This document shows positions 1 through 8,241 of a DNA stretch of 48,595 nt, in pieces. The stretch covers positions 1 through 48,595 of the forward strand of contig NZ_SRID01000009.1 in the NCBI RefSeq assembly GCF_004684805.1, written 5' to 3'. How positions within the stretch are numbered: the first letter of the stretch is position 1; the number at the start of each line of letters is the position of its first letter. A program made the position numbers and the translations under genes. The notes under the pieces were generated by a model. The model searched no databases. It was given only the letters and a program-made list of their open reading frames with translations, and was not told the origin of the DNA. Source of the stretch: Streptomyces palmae (lineage in GTDB: Bacteria; Actinomycetota; Actinomycetes; Streptomycetales; Streptomycetaceae).

Positions 1-4
1 CCTC

Positions 5-3000
5 GTGACCCGCCTCCCCACCCCCAGGCGCTCCCGTTGGCAGCCCCTGCGCATCGGCCTCGTCGACCTGTTCCACTACGACGTGGAGGAGTTCCACTTC
101 CGGGACGGGCGCCTGCTGCTCCGCGGCAACAACGGCACCGGCAAGTCCAAGGTGCTCGCCCTGACCCTGCCGTTCCTGCTCGACGGCGACCTGAGCCCCC
201 GCCGCGTCGAACCCGACGGCGATCCCGGCAAGCGGATGGAGTGGAACCTGCTCCTCGGGGGCGAGCACCCGCACTCCGAACGGCTCGGTTACACATGGAT
301 CGAGTTCGGCAGGCTCGACGACACCACCGGTGAGCAGCACTTCCGTACGCTGCTGTGCGGGCTGAAGGCCGTCAGGGGAAGGGGCATCGCCCGCCACTGG
401 TACGCCGTCACCCGCCAGCGCGTCGACCACGGCTCCACCGAGCCCGGGCAGGAGACCCTCCGGCTGCTCGACTCCACCGGCACGGCCCTGTCCCGGGACC
501 GGCTCGCCGAGGCGATCGCCGCACACGGCATGGTGTACGACCAGGCCAAGGCGTACCGCAGGGCCGTCGACGAAGCACTCTTCGGCCTCGGTGAGCGGCG
601 GTACGCCGCCCTGGTCGACCTGCTCATCCAGCTGCGCCAGCCCCAGCTCTCCAAGCGTCCCAACGAAGCCGCCCTCTCCCGCGCCCTCACCGAGGCCCTG
701 CCGCCCATGGACCAGGCCGTCATCGCCGATGTGGCCGAGGCCTTCCGCTCCCTGGACGAGGAGAAGGACGAGCTGGCCGCCGCGTTGGCCGCGGAACGGG
801 CCGCCTCCGCCTTTCTGGAGCACTACCGGCGCTACGCCCGCATCGCCACCCGCCGCCGGGCGCGGCTCCCACGGGCGGAGCACTCACGCTACGAGCGTGT
901 GCAACGGGATCTGACCGAGGCGCACAAGCGCCGCGACGTCGCCGAGCAGAGGCGGGCGGCGGCGCAGGAGGAGATCAGCTCCCTGGCCGGGACCGCGGAA
1001 CGCCTGCGGGCCCAGGAGAAGGCCTTGCGCGAGGCGCCCGAGATGCGCGACGCGCGGGAGTTGGAGCACGCCGCGCTGGCCGTGACGCGAACAGCGCGAG
1101 CGGCGGACCGGGCGCGGGAGGACGGGCGGCAGGCGGCCGCCCTCCACACCAAGGCGATCGGGCGGCTCGGCGCCGCCGGGAACCGACTCCGTGCCGCGGG
1201 GCTCAGAGTCCGGGAAGTCCTTGCCCAGGCGAGGCAGCACGCCACCGCCGCGCACATCACGCTGCCGCTGGACGATCGGCTGCCCGAGCCCGGAATGCGG
1301 CGCGCCGTCGAGGACGCGGCGGGCCGCGCCCAGCGTTCCCTCGCCCATGTCGAGGACCTCCTCGAAACAGCCGAGCGGGCCGCCGCCGCGCACCGCCGGG
1401 CCTCGGGCCGTCTCGACGAGGCGGAGACCGACCTCGCCCTGGCCGCCGCATCGCACGGTGCGGCGGAGGAGGACGCCGCGCGGGCCGGAGGGGCCCTGCT
1501 GGACGCCGTACGCGAACGCGCCGGGACCTGGGAGGAGCTGGCCTACCCCGACGAGACCGGCCTCCTCGACGAACTCCAGGAGTGGACCCGCCACCTCGAC
1601 GGCCCCTACCCGGCACGCGTCCACGCGGCCAGGGCGCACACTGTCCGCTCGGCCGACCTGGCCGACCAGGCGGCCGAAGCCGCCCGACGGGCCGCGGAAC
1701 TGGCGGAGCGCACCGACGAGGCGCGACGGGAGCTCGCCGCCCTCGAAGCCGGCGGCGGACGCGAGCCCCAGCCCCCCGCGACCCGCACCCCGGGCCTTCG
1801 CGAACAACTGCCGGGCGCCCCGCTGTGGCGCCTGGTCGACTTCCGTGACGAGCTGCCCGAACCCGAGCGAGCCGGGCTCGAGGCGGCACTCGAGGCCTCC
1901 GGTCTTCTGGACGCCTGGGTGCTCCCCGATGGCTCAGCCCTCGCCGCGAACGGGCACGACGTCCTGCTCGCCCCGTCGCCCGGACCGATCAGCGGCCCCT
2001 CGCTGGCCGAGGTGCTGCGCCCGGCCATGGACCACGGCGACCGGCGGACCGCGACCCTGGACGAAGCGGCGGTGAGCGGCCTGCTCGCCGCCATCGGCCT
2101 GGGCGGCGGGGGAGGAGCCGGGACGTGGGTGGCGGCGGACGGACGCTTCCGTGTCGGCGCGCTCACCGGCACCTGGAACAAGCCCGCCGCCGCGTACATC
2201 GGCGAAGGCGCGCGCGAGGCGGCGAGGAAGGCCCGCATCACCGTGATCGAGCACGAACTCGCCCGCCTGCACGAAGAGTCGGAAGCCGTTGCCTTCCGAT
2301 CCAAAGCGATCACTGGCCGCCGCCGCACGCTCGACATCGAACTCGCCTCCGTACCCGACGAATCGCCGCTCACGCGGGCACACGCGCTGGTGAGCGCCGC
2401 CGCCGACACCGCGAGCAAGGCCCGCATGCGCTGCCAGGAGCGCGCCGCCGAAGTGGCCGAGGCGGCCGGGAAGGCCGAGTGTGCCGCCACCGAACTCACC
2501 GAGGCCGCCACCGACCTGGGGCTACCGGTCGACCGGGCCGGGCTGACCGCCGTGCGCCACGCCCTCGGTTCTCTCGCCGCCGCGCTGGCCGCCTTGTGGC
2601 CCGCGGTGCGCGAACACGGCGAGGCCGCGCGCCAGGTGGAGGACGAGCGCGCCGAGGCAACCGACGCCCAGGGGCGGGCCGAGGACCTCGCCCAGCGGGC
2701 GGAAGAAGCGGAGCGTGAGGCGGCGGCGGCGGACGAGCGCCACCTGACCCTGCGCTCCACCGTCGGTGCGGCCGTCGCCGAACTCGAACGACGGCTCGCC
2801 GAGACCGCCGAGGCGCAGCAGACCTGCGAGGCCGACCGGAAGACCGCCCTGCGGCGCCACACGGAGGCGGACCGGGAGGCCGGCCGGGCCGAGGGGCGGA
2901 TCGAACAGCTGGAGGAGGATCTGACGGAAGCCGTCGGCGCACGCGCCGAGGCCATCGCCGCGCTCCAGCGCTTCACGGACACCGGCCTGGTCGCGGTCGC

Positions 3001-4120
3001 GCTGCCCGAACTCGCGGTCCCCGCAGCGGACGACGGCCCCTGGGCCGCGACCCCGGCCGTCGCGTTCGCCCGCGCCGCCGAGACCCGCCTCTCCTCGGTC
3101 GACGACACGGACGCCGCCTGGGAGCGCGTCCAACGCCGACTCAGCGAAGAGCTCAAAACCTTGCAGGACACCCTCTCCCGGCACGGGCACAGCGCCTCCG
3201 CCCGCATGGTGGAGGACGGCATGGTCGTCGACATCGTGTACCGGGGCCGCGAGCGGGCCGTACCCGAACTCGCCGAAGCGCTCGCCACGGAGGTTGGCGA
3301 GCTGACCCGCATCCTGTCCGCGCACGAACGGGAGATCCTCGAAACCCACCTGGTCACCGAGGTCGCAGGCACCCTGCAGGAACTCATTGGTGCGGCCGAG
3401 CGCCAGGTGCGGGACATGAACACCGAGCTGGAGGACCGCCCCACCTCTACCGGCATGAGACTGCGGCTGATGTGGCGCCCCTCGCGCAAGGCCCCGCCCG
3501 GACTCGCCCAGGCCCGTGAGCGGCTGCGCCAGTCCGCCGACGCGTGGACCACCGAAGACCGCGTGGCGGTCGGCGAGTTCCTCCAGGACCAGATCGCCCG
3601 GCAGCAGTCCGATGACGGCTCGGGCAGCTGGCTCGAACACCTCACCGCCGCGCTCGACTACCGCTCCTGGCACGAGTTCGGGGTCGAACGCCACCAGCAC
3701 GGGCGCTGGATCCCGGCCACCGGCCCCGCCTCCGGCGGCGAACGCGTCCTCGCCGTGTCGGTGCCGCTGTTCGCCGCCGCTTCCTCCCATTACGCCAGTG
3801 CGGGCAGCCCGCACGCCCCCCGCCTGGTCACCCTGGACGAGGCGTTCGCGGGAGTGGACGACGACTCGCGAGCCAAGTGCCTGGGCCTGCTGAGCGCCTT
3901 CGACCTCGACGTGGTGATGACCAGCGAACGGGAATGGGCCTGCTACCCGCAGGTCCCCGGCATCGCCATCGCCCAGCTGTCCAGGATCGACGACGTGGCG
4001 GCGGTGCACGTCACCCGATGGGAGTGGGACGGTGCACGACGGCAGCGCCGCGAGGACCCCGCGCGGCAACCGGTACCGGACGCGGCAGATCGGCCGCAAC
4101 GGCAGCCCCGATGGAGCTGA
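5..4120 (+). CDS. jetC: Wadjet-type SMC-like ATPase JetC (TIGR02680 family)
   Basis: SMC/MukB-like ATPase of about 1371 aa, the motor subunit of a Wadjet-type system that restricts plasmid DNA. Seen: an N-terminal RWQPLRIGLVDLFHYD segment, a Walker A loop GNNGTGKS at residues 41-48, long Ala/Glu/Arg-rich stretches at about 250-550 and 750-1000 that read as coiled coil, an ABC-type signature SGGERVLAV near 1243 and a Walker B segment VTLDEAFAGVDD near 1275. Length and architecture fit TIGR02680 proteins. The GTG at base 5 is taken as start because the family begins just before the RWxPLR motif, but upstream sequence is cut off. Its last 10 nt overlap jetD, indicating co-translation. Family knowledge: JetC works with JetA (kleisin-like), JetB and the nuclease JetD. 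The first two would lie to the left, outside the window. Confidence 0.88.
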   Translation: MTRLPTPRRSRWQPLRIGLVDLFHYDVEEFHFRDGRLLLRGNNGTGKSKVLALTLPFLLDGDLSPRRVEPDGDPGKRMEWNLLLGGEHPHSERLGYTWIEFGRLDDTTGEQHFRTLLCGLKAVRGRGIARHWYAVTRQRVDHGSTEPGQETLRLLDSTGTALSRDRLAEAIAAHGMVYDQAKAYRRAVDEALFGLGERRYAALVDLLIQLRQPQLSKRPNEAALSRALTEALPPMDQAVIADVAEAFRSLDEEKDELAAALAAERAASAFLEHYRRYARIATRRRARLPRAEHSRYERVQRDLTEAHKRRDVAEQRRAAAQEEISSLAGTAERLRAQEKALREAPEMRDARELEHAALAVTRTARAADRAREDGRQAAALHTKAIGRLGAAGNRLRAAGLRVREVLAQARQHATAAHITLPLDDRLPEPGMRRAVEDAAGRAQRSLAHVEDLLETAERAAAAHRRASGRLDEAETDLALAAASHGAAEEDAARAGGALLDAVRERAGTWEELAYPDETGLLDELQEWTRHLDGPYPARVHAARAHTVRSADLADQAAEAARRAAELAERTDEARRELAALEAGGGREPQPPATRTPGLREQLPGAPLWRLVDFRDELPEPERAGLEAALEASGLLDAWVLPDGSALAANGHDVLLAPSPGPISGPSLAEVLRPAMDHGDRRTATLDEAAVSGLLAAIGLGGGGGAGTWVAADGRFRVGALTGTWNKPAAAYIGEGAREAARKARITVIEHELARLHEESEAVAFRSKAITGRRRTLDIELASVPDESPLTRAHALVSAAADTASKARMRCQERAAEVAEAAGKAECAATELTEAATDLGLPVDRAGLTAVRHALGSLAAALAALWPAVREHGEAARQVEDERAEATDAQGRAEDLAQRAEEAEREAAAADERHLTLRSTVGAAVAELERRLAETAEAQQTCEADRKTALRRHTEADREAGRAEGRIEQLEEDLTEAVGARAEAIAALQRFTDTGLVAVALPELAVPAADDGPWAATPAVAFARAAETRLSSVDDTDAAWERVQRRLSEELKTLQDTLSRHGHSASARMVEDGMVVDIVYRGRERAVPELAEALATEVGELTRILSAHEREILETHLVTEVAGTLQELIGAAERQVRDMNTELEDRPTSTGMRLRLMWRPSRKAPPGLAQARERLRQSADAWTTEDRVAVGEFLQDQIARQQSDDGSGSWLEHLTAALDYRSWHEFGVERHQHGRWIPATGPASGGERVLAVSVPLFAAASSHYASAGSPHAPRLVTLDEAFAGVDDDSRAKCLGLLSAFDLDVVMTSEREWACYPQVPGIAIAQLSRIDDVAAVHVTRWEWDGARRQRREDPARQPVPDAADRPQRQPRWS

Positions 4121-5421
4121 CCTACGGCCGGCCTGCGGCATCCGATGCCGTACCGGAGCCGGTCACGCACGCCGCGGCCGACCTGCCCCGGCTGCGCCGC
4201 CTGCTGGGTGTGCCGGAACTCGAGTGGCTCGTCGAGCGGGTGCGCGGCCGGCTCGTGGCCGGGCGCCCCCTGACCGGTGTCGTCTCCCTGGCCACCCCCA
4301 CCTCTGACCAGCGATCCGCGGTCGAACGGCTGCTGGCCCGACCCCCGGGTGGCGGCCGTTCCCTCACCGTACGACTGGAGGCGGTCGACGCCGTGCTGCG
4401 CCGGTCGGGCATCAGCCCCGAGGGCCTCGCCGCCGCCGTCACGGCGCTGATCGGCCCCATCACCCCGCTCGCCCAGGTCAGGGCAGAAGAGGAGGCCGCC
4501 TGGGATCGGGCGTACGCACCCCTCGACGCGCTCGTACGGGACCGGCCCGAGCTAGCCGCTTGGGCCGCCAGGGTGCGGACCGGGGGCCTCGCCCGGCGCC
4601 TGGCCCGCACCCCCGAATCCGCACACACCCTGCTCACCGGAGTGCACGCCGCTCTCCGCGCGCTTCCGGCCGATTCCGCCGTATCACTGGCCGCCTTCGC
4701 CGCCCGCACCCTCGGCTCGGCCCACGCGCTGGACGACGGCACCCCGCACGCCACCCTCACGCTGTCCGGGGTCCGCGCGCTGACCGGGTTCGCGGACGGC
4801 AGCGGCGCCGAATGGCGGCGGAACGCATGGGCGTCAGCGGGCCTGCTGAAGGACGAACTGTCCTCGACGGTCCTCACCCTGAACCTGCAGGGAACCCCCG
4901 CCCTCGACTGGATGGCCCACGAGGGGGAACCGTCCGTCCTGACACTTCGCCAGCTCATCCGACGGCCACCCTCCACCACTTCACCAGTGGTGCGGATCTG
5001 CGAGAACCCGGCCGTCCTCGCTGCGGCGGCGGACACCCTGGGCCCTGCCTGCCCGCCTCTGATCTGCCTCCAGGGCCAGCCCTCGGCCGCCGCCTTCGCC
5101 CTGCTGCGCCATCTGCACGGCAACGGCTCGACCTTCCGGTACCACGGCGATTTCGACTGGGGCGGGCTCCGGATCGCCGGTGCCCTGCTGCGCCGCGTCC
5201 CCTGGCGTCCCTGGCGGTACACCGCCGCCGACTATCGAGCGGCCCTGGCCGGAAGCGGCTCCAAACTCGCACCCACACCCCTCACCGGCGCACCGACCCG
5301 GACCCCGTGGGATCCCCACCTCGCCACGGCGCTCGCAGAGGCCGGCGTCCGGGTCGAAGAGGAGCGAGAACTGGACCTCCTGCTGTCCGACCTGCGGTCC
5401 GCGCCCGATGCGAATCCGTGA
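4111..5421 (+). CDS. jetD: Wadjet-type Toprim nuclease subunit JetD (TIGR02679/DUF2399 family)
   Basis: Predicted 436-aa nuclease subunit of the Wadjet system; in characterised Wadjet complexes JetD cleaves the plasmid after loop extrusion by the SMC motor. The ATG at 4111 lies inside the jetC tail (10-nt overlap), which fixes the start and suggests translational coupling. Seen: a DUF3323-like N-terminal half (about residues 15-260) and a C-terminal DUF2399/Toprim-like part with an acidic residue in RICENP (E298), followed by YHGDFDWGG (D347, D349), the expected Toprim E and DxD acids. I see no truncation. I assign it to the DUF2397/DUF2398/DUF2399 Wadjet branch; my recollection that this is called type III is not certain. 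A hairpin follows at 5511-5531, so this is probably the last gene of the operon. Confidence 0.87.
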   Translation: MELTYGRPAASDAVPEPVTHAAADLPRLRRLLGVPELEWLVERVRGRLVAGRPLTGVVSLATPTSDQRSAVERLLARPPGGGRSLTVRLEAVDAVLRRSGISPEGLAAAVTALIGPITPLAQVRAEEEAAWDRAYAPLDALVRDRPELAAWAARVRTGGLARRLARTPESAHTLLTGVHAALRALPADSAVSLAAFAARTLGSAHALDDGTPHATLTLSGVRALTGFADGSGAEWRRNAWASAGLLKDELSSTVLTLNLQGTPALDWMAHEGEPSVLTLRQLIRRPPSTTSPVVRICENPAVLAAAADTLGPACPPLICLQGQPSAAAFALLRHLHGNGSTFRYHGDFDWGGLRIAGALLRRVPWRPWRYTAADYRAALAGSGSKLAPTPLTGAPTRTPWDPHLATALAEAGVRVEEERELDLLLSDLRSAPDANP

Positions 5422-5510
5422 GATGGCCCTGCCCGGTTGCGGCGGAAGCTCACTGTCCGAGCGCCCATGGCGGCCGCCACGGCCGGACCGCGGCGAGGGC
5501 GCGATCCCCC

Positions 5511-5531
5511 CGGTACGGTCCGGCCGTACCG
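5511..5531. terminator. Hairpin between convergent jetD and D,D-peptidase gene
   Basis: CGGTACGG, 5-nt loop, CCGTACCG: a perfect 8-bp stem in the short gap between the jetD stop and the stop of the oppositely oriented peptidase gene. No U-tract, as is usual in Streptomyces. It could terminate from both sides. Confidence 0.5.
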
Positions 5532-5532
5532 C

Positions 5533-6507
5533 TCAGTCGCGCTGGGCGGCCGGGGAGAGCTGGCGCCACTTCACCGCGGTGCGGGTGCCGAACGCCCAGT
5601 CGAGCATCTTCTTCGCGTCCGGGTAGCGGTTGGCGTCGTTGAGGACGACCCCGACCACCGTGCGGCTGCCGCGCTTGGCGGCGAAGACGATGCACTTGCC
5701 GGCCACGCTGCCGGTGCCGGTCTTGATGCCGATGGCCCCGTTGTACGAGCCCAGCAGCTTGTTGGTGTTCTCCCAGGAGTAGATCCTGGTCCGGCCGTTG
5801 GCCGCGGGTGCCTTCTGCTCGGTGTAGGTCGTCTTGACCACCGTGCCGAAGGTCTTGTTCCCCAGCGCGTGCCGGGCCAGCTTCGCCAGGTCGCGCGGCG
5901 TGCTGTAGTTGCCGTTGCTGGCCACGATGCCGTCGAAGGAGTCGTACCGGGTGTTCCTCATCCCCAGCGATTCGGCCTTCTTGTTCATCTGGCCGATGAA
6001 CGACTTGGCGCGCTTGGCCAGGGTGTCGCCCTTGCCGAAGGTGTCGGCGAGGGCGTACGCGGCGTCGCAGCCGGAGGGCAGCATCATGGCGTACAGCAGC
6101 TGCCGGACCGTCACCTTGTCACCGGTCCTCAGATCGGCGGTGCTGGCCTTCTCCCGGGCCACGTAGTCCCGGTAGGACTGCTTGACGGTGACCTTCCGGT
6201 CCAGGTCCACGCCCTTGGTGTCCAGCACCACGACCGCGGTCATGATCTTGGTGGTGCTGGCCAGCTGCCGCTTGGTGTCCGCGCTCTTGGCCCACAGCTG
6301 CTTGTTGGCCCCGCTGTCCAGCAGGTACGCGCCCTTGGCCTGGATGCCGGACGGACCGGATGCCGCCTGTGCGGTGGTGGCCGGCAGTGCCATCGACAGT
6401 GCCGCGGCGGAGGCGATGACCGCCGCCCCCCAGCGCCGCACCGCTCTACCCCCACGTGCTTGTTCCATAGAGGCCCCCATCTTCTGGTCGGAATCGAGCG
6501 AGCGCAT
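5533..6507 (-). CDS. Exported D-alanyl-D-alanine transpeptidase/carboxypeptidase, K15 type (Peptidase S11)
   Basis: Low-molecular-mass penicillin-binding protein, 324 aa, predicted to act on D-Ala-D-Ala peptidoglycan stems outside the membrane. Seen: a basic N-terminus followed by a hydrophobic signal segment (about residues 26-48, cleavage near ATTAQA), then the SxxK motif STTK (84-87), the second motif SGC (145-147, not the usual SGN) and KTG (262-264). The spacings 84-145 and 84-262 equal those I recall for the Streptomyces K15 D,D-transpeptidase (S35, S96, K213), whose second motif is also SGC. The ATG at 6507 is preceded by GGATGAG; alternative ATGs at 6480 and 6468 give a shorter signal peptide. 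It is a single gene, convergent with jetD and transcribed away from the HAD gene, with no obvious regulator beside it. Confidence 0.88.
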   Translation of the reverse strand: MRSLDSDQKMGASMEQARGGRAVRRWGAAVIASAAALSMALPATTAQAASGPSGIQAKGAYLLDSGANKQLWAKSADTKRQLASTTKIMTAVVVLDTKGVDLDRKVTVKQSYRDYVAREKASTADLRTGDKVTVRQLLYAMMLPSGCDAAYALADTFGKGDTLAKRAKSFIGQMNKKAESLGMRNTRYDSFDGIVASNGNYSTPRDLAKLARHALGNKTFGTVVKTTYTEQKAPAANGRTRIYSWENTNKLLGSYNGAIGIKTGTGSVAGKCIVFAAKRGSRTVVGVVLNDANRYPDAKKMLDWAFGTRTAVKWRQLSPAAQRD

Positions 6508-6565
6508 CGTCTCATCCGTTCATATGACGGTGCGGCGCTGGGGGCCGGCGCGGTCCGCCGAGGCG

Positions 6566-7276
6566 TCAGCCGCCGCCCTCGATCCAGGCGTAGGCCGCGT
6601 CCGGGTCGAACTCGCCCTGCCCGCCCGGGAAGAGCAGCCCCGCCCCGGCGAACCCGGGATCGTCCGCGGTCCGGGGCAGATACGGCACCGCGATGCAGCG
6701 CATCCCCGCCCGGCGCGCCGCCTCCGCACCCGGTGCCGCGTCCTCCACCACCACGCACTCCGCGGGTTCCGCGCCCAGCCGCCGCGCGGCCTCCAGGAAC
6801 ACATCCGGCGCCGGCTTGCCGCGGGCCACCTCCTCGGCCGAGACGGACACCGGCAGCAGCGCGGCCAGCCCGGTCCCGGTCAGCACCGCCTCGATCACGG
6901 CCCGGGAGGAGCCGGAGGCCACCGCCAGCCGGTACCCCGCCGTGTGCAGCCGCTCCACCAGGGCGCGCATCCGGGGGAAGACCACCGTGCCGGCCGCGGC
7001 CGACTCCAGATAGCGCCGGTCCTTCTCGGCCAGCAGCTCCCCCACATCGGCGTCGATCCGGTACTTCGCGCGCAGCGCCTCCATCGTCTCGCGGGTGCCG
7101 ATGCCGATGAACCGGCTGTGCTCGGCCCAGCCGAAACCGGTCACCCCGTGCCGGGCCAGGGTCTCGCGCGCCGCCTCGAAGTAGCGGTGCTCGCTGTCCA
7201 CCAGCGTGCCGTCCAGGTCGAAGACGACGGCGCCGCGGGGGTCGGAGACGGCGGAGGGGCTCACCGGGCCCAGCAT
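6566..7276 (-). CDS. HAD-superfamily hydrolase (phosphoglycolate phosphatase / beta-phosphoglucomutase-like)
   Basis: Cytoplasmic 236-aa phosphatase or phosphomutase of HAD subfamily I. All four motifs are visible: DLDGTLVDS (residues 20-28, nucleophile D20 and D22), the serine of ASGSSR (S121), the lysine of RGKPAPDVF (K154) and the acidic pair VEDA (E178, D179). A helical cap lies between motifs I and II, and the fold and length fit small-sugar-phosphate phosphatases. Substrate cannot be read from sequence. It lies 18 nt downstream of the Lrp-type regulator on the same strand and may share its transcript. The first 12 residues are Pro/Ser-rich, and the ATG has no good Shine-Dalgarno, so the true start may be slightly inside. 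Confidence 0.8.
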   Translation of the reverse strand: MLGPVSPSAVSDPRGAVVFDLDGTLVDSEHRYFEAARETLARHGVTGFGWAEHSRFIGIGTRETMEALRAKYRIDADVGELLAEKDRRYLESAAAGTVVFPRMRALVERLHTAGYRLAVASGSSRAVIEAVLTGTGLAALLPVSVSAEEVARGKPAPDVFLEAARRLGAEPAECVVVEDAAPGAEAARRAGMRCIAVPYLPRTADDPGFAGAGLLFPGGQGEFDPDAAYAWIEGGG

Positions 7277-7294
7277 GCCAAGGGAGCGCGGCCC

Positions 7295-7792
7295 TCAGGA
7301 CCGGTGGCGGGGTGTGTCGCCGGCCGCCACCCGGCCGACCGCGTCCACCAGCGGCAGCACCCGGTACGCCACCCGCTCGCGCAGCGCCATCTCGGTTCGC
7401 GTGCGCACCACCCCGGGCAGCCGGATCAGCCGCTGCACGACATCCTCCAGATGCCCGTTGTCCCGGGCCACGACCCGGGTGAGCAGGTCCCCGGCGCCGG
7501 TGATCGAGAACGCCTCGATGATCTCCGGCACCTCGGCCAGCGCGTCCCCCACCTCGTCCAGATACCCCTGGGTCACCTCGATATGGACGAACGCCAGCAC
7601 CGGATGGCCCAGCGCGGCGGGGGACAGGAACGGCCCGCTGCCGGTGATCACCCCGTCCCTCTCCAACCGGTCCAGCCGCGCCTGCAGGGTGCCGCGCGCC
7701 ACCCCCAGCAGCCGGGCGTACTCCCGCACACTGGTGCGCGGCTGCTCCAGCAGCAGCCGCAGGATGCGCGCGTCGAGCGCGTCTACTGCCAT
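7295..7792 (-). CDS. Lrp/AsnC family transcriptional regulator
   Basis: Feast/famine regulator of 165 aa. Seen: an N-terminal AsnC-type helix-turn-helix at about residues 4-50 (LDARILRLLLEQPRTS, then the recognition part VARGTLQARLDRLERDGVI) and a C-terminal RAM ligand-binding domain at about 65-145 with the glycine of SITGAGDLL. The ATG at 7792 is preceded by GGAGAAGGAGCC. A longer in-frame start at 7888 would add an Arg/Gly-rich tail absent from the family, so I prefer 7792. It is divergent from the FUSC gene, with about 450 bp between, where a GTGAA-N6-TTCAC palindrome (8081-8096) and GTGATCAC (7881-7888) are possible binding sites. Probable targets are itself, the downstream HAD gene and perhaps the FUSC gene; effector unknown. 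Confidence 0.85.
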   Translation of the reverse strand: MAVDALDARILRLLLEQPRTSVREYARLLGVARGTLQARLDRLERDGVITGSGPFLSPAALGHPVLAFVHIEVTQGYLDEVGDALAEVPEIIEAFSITGAGDLLTRVVARDNGHLEDVVQRLIRLPGVVRTRTEMALRERVAYRVLPLVDAVGRVAAGDTPRHRS

Positions 7793-8080
7793 GGCTCCTT
7801 CTCCGCGGCCGGGTCCACCGCCGCAGGCGGGGCTCATACGAACGCCCTCCCGGCGGCCGGGCCGGCGACGGCGGGCTGATGTGATCACTCACCCCGACCT
7901 TATCCAGGGACCCGGCCGCCTCGGACGCGTCCAGGGGCCGTGCCTGTCCGCGTGCCCCGGCCCCGACGGCGGCCGCGCACCGGTCGTCAGCCGGTACGGG
8001 ACCGGGGCGGACGGCCGCCGAACCGCCCCGCCCCTCGCCGCGGCCCGCGGAGCCGGGCCAACGGCACGGTCGTGGCCCAG

Positions 8081-8096
8081 GTGAACCCGTATTCAC
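8081..8096. promoter_or_regulatory. Palindrome GTGAA-N6-TTCAC in the Lrp/FUSC divergent region
   Basis: Symmetric 5-6-5 site in the 449-bp region between the divergent lrp-like gene (start 7792) and the FUSC gene (start about 8242). Candidate operator for the Lrp-family protein or another regulator; inference from position and symmetry only. I see no gene in the rest of this gap, which is GC-rich with a more AT-rich stretch at about 8095-8160. Confidence 0.35.
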
Positions 8097-8241
8097 TGTG
8101 CCAATGGCCCAGCCAAAAGGGACACACTTGAGCCAGTCTCCCCTTGGATGTTTTCCTTGCCACCTCGATGGCGTTGCGGGACCCCCGCAGCGCCTTTGCT
8201 CATCTCGGGACCCGTTCCGGCAGGAAGGACATCGCGCACCC

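Noticed and set aside
1606..3645. 679-codon open frame on the minus strand opposite jetC
   Set aside because: Ser/Ala/Arg-rich composition of a GC-bias shadow; the plus strand carries recognisable SMC motifs throughout.
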